Source: Charina bottae
Lineage: Eukaryota; Chordata; Lepidosauria; Squamata; Charinaidae
Direction of reading: 5' to 3'
DNA: 64,000 bases
Assembly: GCA_023362775.1 (NCBI GenBank)
Contig: JALMGJ010000006.1
Location: 6,657,001-6,721,000, forward strand
Shown: positions 60,655 to 64,000 of the stretch, in pieces
How the letters are laid out: each line of letters opens with the position of its first letter
Numbering within the stretch: the first letter of the stretch is position 1
The notes under the pieces: model-generated
What the model was told of the DNA's origin: nothing
Databases searched by the model: none
Seen by the model: the letters and a program-made list of their open reading frames with translations, nothing else
Translations under genes and position numbers: made by a program

Positions 60655-63600
60655 AGTGCGCCGTGGGCCAGGCATTTGCAGATCGGCGCTCCGATCCGCT
60701 GGTGAGTGGAGATTGTCCTACCATGCAGGTTAAGATAAAGCTTGAAACTTTGGATGGGAGGGATCAGAACAATTTGATGGCAATGCTGGACTTGGGGTGC
60801 TCAAGATGTTTGATGCATCCTGCCATTGTTACAGGACTGAGACTTAAGTTGCATAAGTTAAAAGTTCCCATCATATTTTGTCAGTTGGATGGGTCAGATA
60901 TGAAAGGGGGTCCAGTGGAATACTATACAGAAGCCCTGAAAATGACTATTGGGACGCATCAAGAGACTATTAGGTTCATTGTGGCTCCCATTTCCAATCA
61001 GCCCATAGTATTGGGGCTCAAATGGTTGAGGGAGCGTAACCCTCAGATTGACTGGGTTTCTGGAGAAATGGAATTTGCAGATGGCTCATATTTGGGAGTT
61101 GAGCGGGAAACTGCAGGACTCTGTGTGGTGCGGGAGCTAGCGCAAGCAGCGGTGGCACCGTCAGTGTATGAGGAGGAGGGGGAGATTTTTGTAGAGACGG
61201 AATCAGACCAGATGCCCCCTCATCGGAAAACAGACTGTTCTTTGCAATTGGAGCCTGGGGCAGTGTTGCCTAAACCCAAGTTGTATTCAATGACTCATAA
61301 GGAACTGCAGGAGCTGAGGAATTTTATAGATAAGAACCTAAAGCGGGGGTTTATTGAGCCGTCCACCTCACCCACGGCTGCTCCGGTATTGTTCCGGAAA
61401 AAGAAAGATGGCTCCTTAAGGCTTTGCACGGACTATAGGGGGTTGAATGCTATTTGTATTTCTAACCAATATCTGCTACCTTTGATGAAAGATATGCTGG
61501 CTCAACTGACCAAAGGGAAAATATTCACCAAGCTGGATTTGAGAGAAGCGTATTTTAGAGTACGCATAAAAGAAGGGGATGAGTGGAAGACCGCCTTCAA
61601 TTGCCAATTAGGTTGTTTACAATATAAAGTCATGCCGTTCGGATTAAGGGGCGGGCCTGGAGTCTTCATGAGCTTAATTAATGAGGTTCTGCATGAATTT
61701 CTGTACCAGGGGGTATTGGTATATTTGGATGACATCTTAATATACACAGAGACCATGGAGGAACATATAAAACTAGTAAAAGCCATGCTCAGAAAGCTTT
61801 TAGAAAACAAATTGTATGTTAAGTTGTCTAAATGTGAATTTCACAAAGAAAAACTGGATTTTCTAGGCTACAGAATATCCCATCAGGGCATAGAAATGGA
61901 TCCCGCCAAAGTTAAAGATGTGTTGGCGTGGGAAACCTCCAGAACAAAAAAGCAATTACAATCTTTTCTTGGATTCGCAAACTTTTATCGCCAGTTCATT
62001 CCCGCGTTCGCCAAGATTGCGTTACCATTAACCGATATGTTAAAAACCAAGAAATCGGCTGATGGCGTATTAGCAAATAAACCTCAACCGAAATTAAAAT
62101 GGACGCCGGCGTGCCAAACGACTTTTGAACAACTGAAGCAGTTGTTTACTGCAGAACCCGTTTTAAAACATCCTGATCCAGAACGTCCCTTTGTGATCCA
62201 GACAGACGCGTCCAATTCTGCGGTTGGATGCATATTATTGCAAAAAGACAATAATGATCAGTTAAGGCCTTGTGCATATATTTCTCGTAAATTTACTGAG
62301 GCTGAACAACGTTGGTTGGTTTGGGAAAAGGAAGCTTTTGCAGTGCGACATGCTCTAGCTACATGGCGACACCTGCTGGAGGGTTCGCCTCATCCATTTG
62401 AAGTCTTTACTGACCATAAAAACTTGGAAGCACTTAAAACGCCTCGGAAATTAAATCCTAAACAAATCCGTTGGGCTGAATTTTTCAGTAGGTTTAATTT
62501 CACGCTAAAGTATTTGCCAGCTGGGAAAAACTTTTTAGCAGATGCTTTGTCTAGGTTACCACAACATGACACTCAAACAGAACTGGTGGTATCTACAGTA
62601 ATGTCTCCGCAACAATTGGGATTATCCAACCAGGAGGAGCCTGGTCCTGGAAGTGCTACAGTACCCATACCTGTACAATTGCAAGGGAATGTGGCTCTCA
62701 CTAGAAGCAAGGCCAAAACACCGAAACCCCCATGTGAACCTTCTCTAGAGAAAGAACTTAGGGCCGCTATAGAGACTGATGATTGGTGGAAAGAACACAA
62801 GCAAACTTTAACTGAGACGAATGGGGTGTGGTGGAACGGAGACAGATTATATGTTCCGGAGACTGTGAGAAAGGCTATTTTACAACGTTGTCATGATAGT
62901 AAAATTGCCGGACATTTCGGATTTGTAAAAACTTTACATTTGGTTAGAAGGCAATTTTGGTGGCCAACTTTGAGGAAAGATGTTAAACAATATGTTTTGT
63001 CATGTCATGTTTGTGCTTCCATGAAAAAAGCGCCCGGGAAACCGGTGGGACTGTTGCAAACCGTGGCTGAGCCAACAAGCCCATGGAAACAAATTTCAAT
63101 GGATTTCATTGTGGACTTGCCAGAGAGTAAAGGCAAGACAGTCATATGGGTAGTGACTGATTTATTCTCTAAGCAAGCTCATTTCATCCCTTGTAAAGGA
63201 CTACCCTCTGCTGGTCAACTGGCAAAATTATTCATCTTGCACATTTACCGAGCGCACGGCGCCCCCTTGCGGATTATCAGCGATCGCGGAAGTCAGTTTA
63301 CCGCCAAATTTTGGAAATCATTCCTAAAATTTATTGGAACTAAGCAGGGTCTCACCTCTGGGCATCATCCGGAGGGTAATGGGGCTTGCGAACGACTTAA
63401 CTCCGTGTTGGAGCAGTATTTACGGTGTTACATTAGTCATCAGCAAGATAATTGGGTGGAGTTGTTACCCTTTGCTGGGGTGGCTTATAATAATGCCGTT
63501 CATCAGAGCACTGGGTTTTCCCCATTTAAAGTGGCTACTGGTCAAGATTTTGTACCTATTCCTGAACTACCTGACCCTGCCATGATTCAACAGACTGACC

Positions 63601-64000
63601 CTGTAATGGCAGATGAGTGGATTACAAAAATACGATCAAATTGGCCGATAATGTTGAATATATTGCAGGAGGCCAAAAATTCTTACAAAACTTTTGCTGA
63701 TCGTAAACGGGCTCCAGAATGGCCTTTAGTGGTGGGAGAAAAGGTTTACCTGTCTACAAAACATTTGAAATCAACTCAGCCATCCAAGAAACTGGGGCCT
63801 AAGTTTATTGGCCCTTTTCCTATTGTGAAAGTGATCAACCCGGTGGCCGCTCAGTTAGATTTGCCAAAGAACCTTTGTAGAGTACATCCTGTCTTCCACA
63901 TCAGTTTATTGAAACCAGTTAAACCTGCTCATCAATGGCATCTGGATCCAGTGACACCTCCACCTATCATGGTGGGAGATAACGAACATTTCGAAATTGT
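60642..64000 (+). CDS. pol: gypsy-2 Pol (protease, RT, RNase H, integrase), open to window end
   Basis: The ATG at 60642 lies inside the last codons of gag, in another frame. The frame stays open to 64000: I checked the phase at the protease, the RT active site and the last codons, and it is the same. The protease region reads MLDLGCSRCLMHP, with Leu (60792-60794) in place of the Ser of the D-S-G triad. RT has LRLCTDYRGLNAICISNQY, KIFTKLDLREAYFRVRI and VYLDDILIY at about 61730. RNase H has FVIQTDASNSAVGCILLQ. Integrase has GHFGFVKTLHLVRRQFWWPT, RIISDRGSQFTAKFW and NGACERLNSVLEQYL. The start of the chromodomain (EHFEI) is at the edge. Confidence 0.93.
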   Translation, partial: MSGLKCAVGQAFADRRSDPLVSGDCPTMQVKIKLETLDGRDQNNLMAMLDLGCSRCLMHPAIVTGLRLKLHKLKVPIIFCQLDGSDMKGGPVEYYTEALKMTIGTHQETIRFIVAPISNQPIVLGLKWLRERNPQIDWVSGEMEFADGSYLGVERETAGLCVVRELAQAAVAPSVYEEEGEIFVETESDQMPPHRKTDCSLQLEPGAVLPKPKLYSMTHKELQELRNFIDKNLKRGFIEPSTSPTAAPVLFRKKKDGSLRLCTDYRGLNAICISNQYLLPLMKDMLAQLTKGKIFTKLDLREAYFRVRIKEGDEWKTAFNCQLGCLQYKVMPFGLRGGPGVFMSLINEVLHEFLYQGVLVYLDDILIYTETMEEHIKLVKAMLRKLLENKLYVKLSKCEFHKEKLDFLGYRISHQGIEMDPAKVKDVLAWETSRTKKQLQSFLGFANFYRQFIPAFAKIALPLTDMLKTKKSADGVLANKPQPKLKWTPACQTTFEQLKQLFTAEPVLKHPDPERPFVIQTDASNSAVGCILLQKDNNDQLRPCAYISRKFTEAEQRWLVWEKEAFAVRHALATWRHLLEGSPHPFEVFTDHKNLEALKTPRKLNPKQIRWAEFFSRFNFTLKYLPAGKNFLADALSRLPQHDTQTELVVSTVMSPQQLGLSNQEEPGPGSATVPIPVQLQGNVALTRSKAKTPKPPCEPSLEKELRAAIETDDWWKEHKQTLTETNGVWWNGDRLYVPETVRKAILQRCHDSKIAGHFGFVKTLHLVRRQFWWPTLRKDVKQYVLSCHVCASMKKAPGKPVGLLQTVAEPTSPWKQISMDFIVDLPESKGKTVIWVVTDLFSKQAHFIPCKGLPSAGQLAKLFILHIYRAHGAPLRIISDRGSQFTAKFWKSFLKFIGTKQGLTSGHHPEGNGACERLNSVLEQYLRCYISHQQDNWVELLPFAGVAYNNAVHQSTGFSPFKVATGQDFVPIPELPDPAMIQQTDPVMADEWITKIRSNWPIMLNILQEAKNSYKTFADRKRAPEWPLVVGEKVYLSTKHLKSTQPSKKLGPKFIGPFPIVKVINPVAAQLDLPKNLCRVHPVFHISLLKPVKPAHQWHLDPVTPPPIMVGDNEHFEI

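Larger units (their letters stand above)
58780..64000 (+). mobile_element. Ty3/gypsy chromovirus-type element, Tf1/sushi group (gypsy-2), 5' part
   Basis: It has a 5' LTR, self-priming type primer site, gag and pol, all plus strand. The 3' end lies outside the window. It is the same clade as gypsy-1 but clearly diverged (the LTRs do not align beyond short motifs). No stop or frameshift interrupts gag or the visible pol. Confidence 0.93.

Noticed and set aside
1..64000. CRISPR array, operon, riboswitch or prokaryotic promoter features
   Set aside because: The window is eukaryotic repeat DNA; no spaced short repeats or bacterial-type gene order were seen.

Overview
The window is repeat-dense nuclear DNA of a vertebrate, most likely a squamate reptile. 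The diagnostic mix is a near full-length BovB (RTE-type) LINE, tRNA-headed SINEs with a BovB-like tail (Sauria type), diverse L1 elements, a CR1/L2-like LINE, hAT and Tc1 remnants, Tf1/sushi-type chromodomain Ty3/gypsy elements and a Ty1/copia element. I find no host protein-coding gene I can support. Almost every open frame belongs to, or shadows, a mobile element or a viral relic.

Layout. 1-9771 and 20205-29996 are two copies (about 99% identical by eye) of one segment. The segment holds a hAT-like MITE, a CR1/L2-like LINE fragment with a nested SINE, gammaretrovirus-like LTRs, a hAT transposase tail and a deleted gammaretrovirus-like ERV (tRNA-Pro primer site, MA-type gag). Between the copies lies a complete but broken provirus (9772-17708, minus strand): tRNA-Trp primer site, betaretrovirus-like gag-pro-pol, gamma-type env. 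Then come a Tc1 fragment and gammaretroviral integrase pieces (17709-20204). The most economical model is a 20,225-bp tandem duplication (9772-29996) whose junction sits at the outer edge of the provirus LTR.

30191-33322 holds a LINE endonuclease fragment, then a short relic that looks like the RNA-dependent RNA polymerase of a positive-strand RNA virus (30484-31013), an antisense BovB, an env fragment, an LTR and a hAT transposase piece.

33323-58779 is one L1 (minus strand, about 5.9 kb when its pieces are summed) split over 25 kb by serial insertions: two LTRs, a Ty1/copia element, a BovB (39310-42523), a second full-length L1 (42534-48558) and a Ty3/gypsy element (48642-55096). 58780-64000 is the 5' part of a second Ty3/gypsy element on the plus strand, with gag and pol still open.

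The strongest observations are the RNA-virus polymerase relic and the primer sites of the two gypsy elements. In each gypsy element the primer site is an exact 12-nt complement of the predicted transcript start, and the two elements differ by a compensatory change, which supports self-priming. BovB and L1 supply the endonuclease/reverse transcriptase activity that would have mobilised SINEs and captured cellular or viral RNAs.
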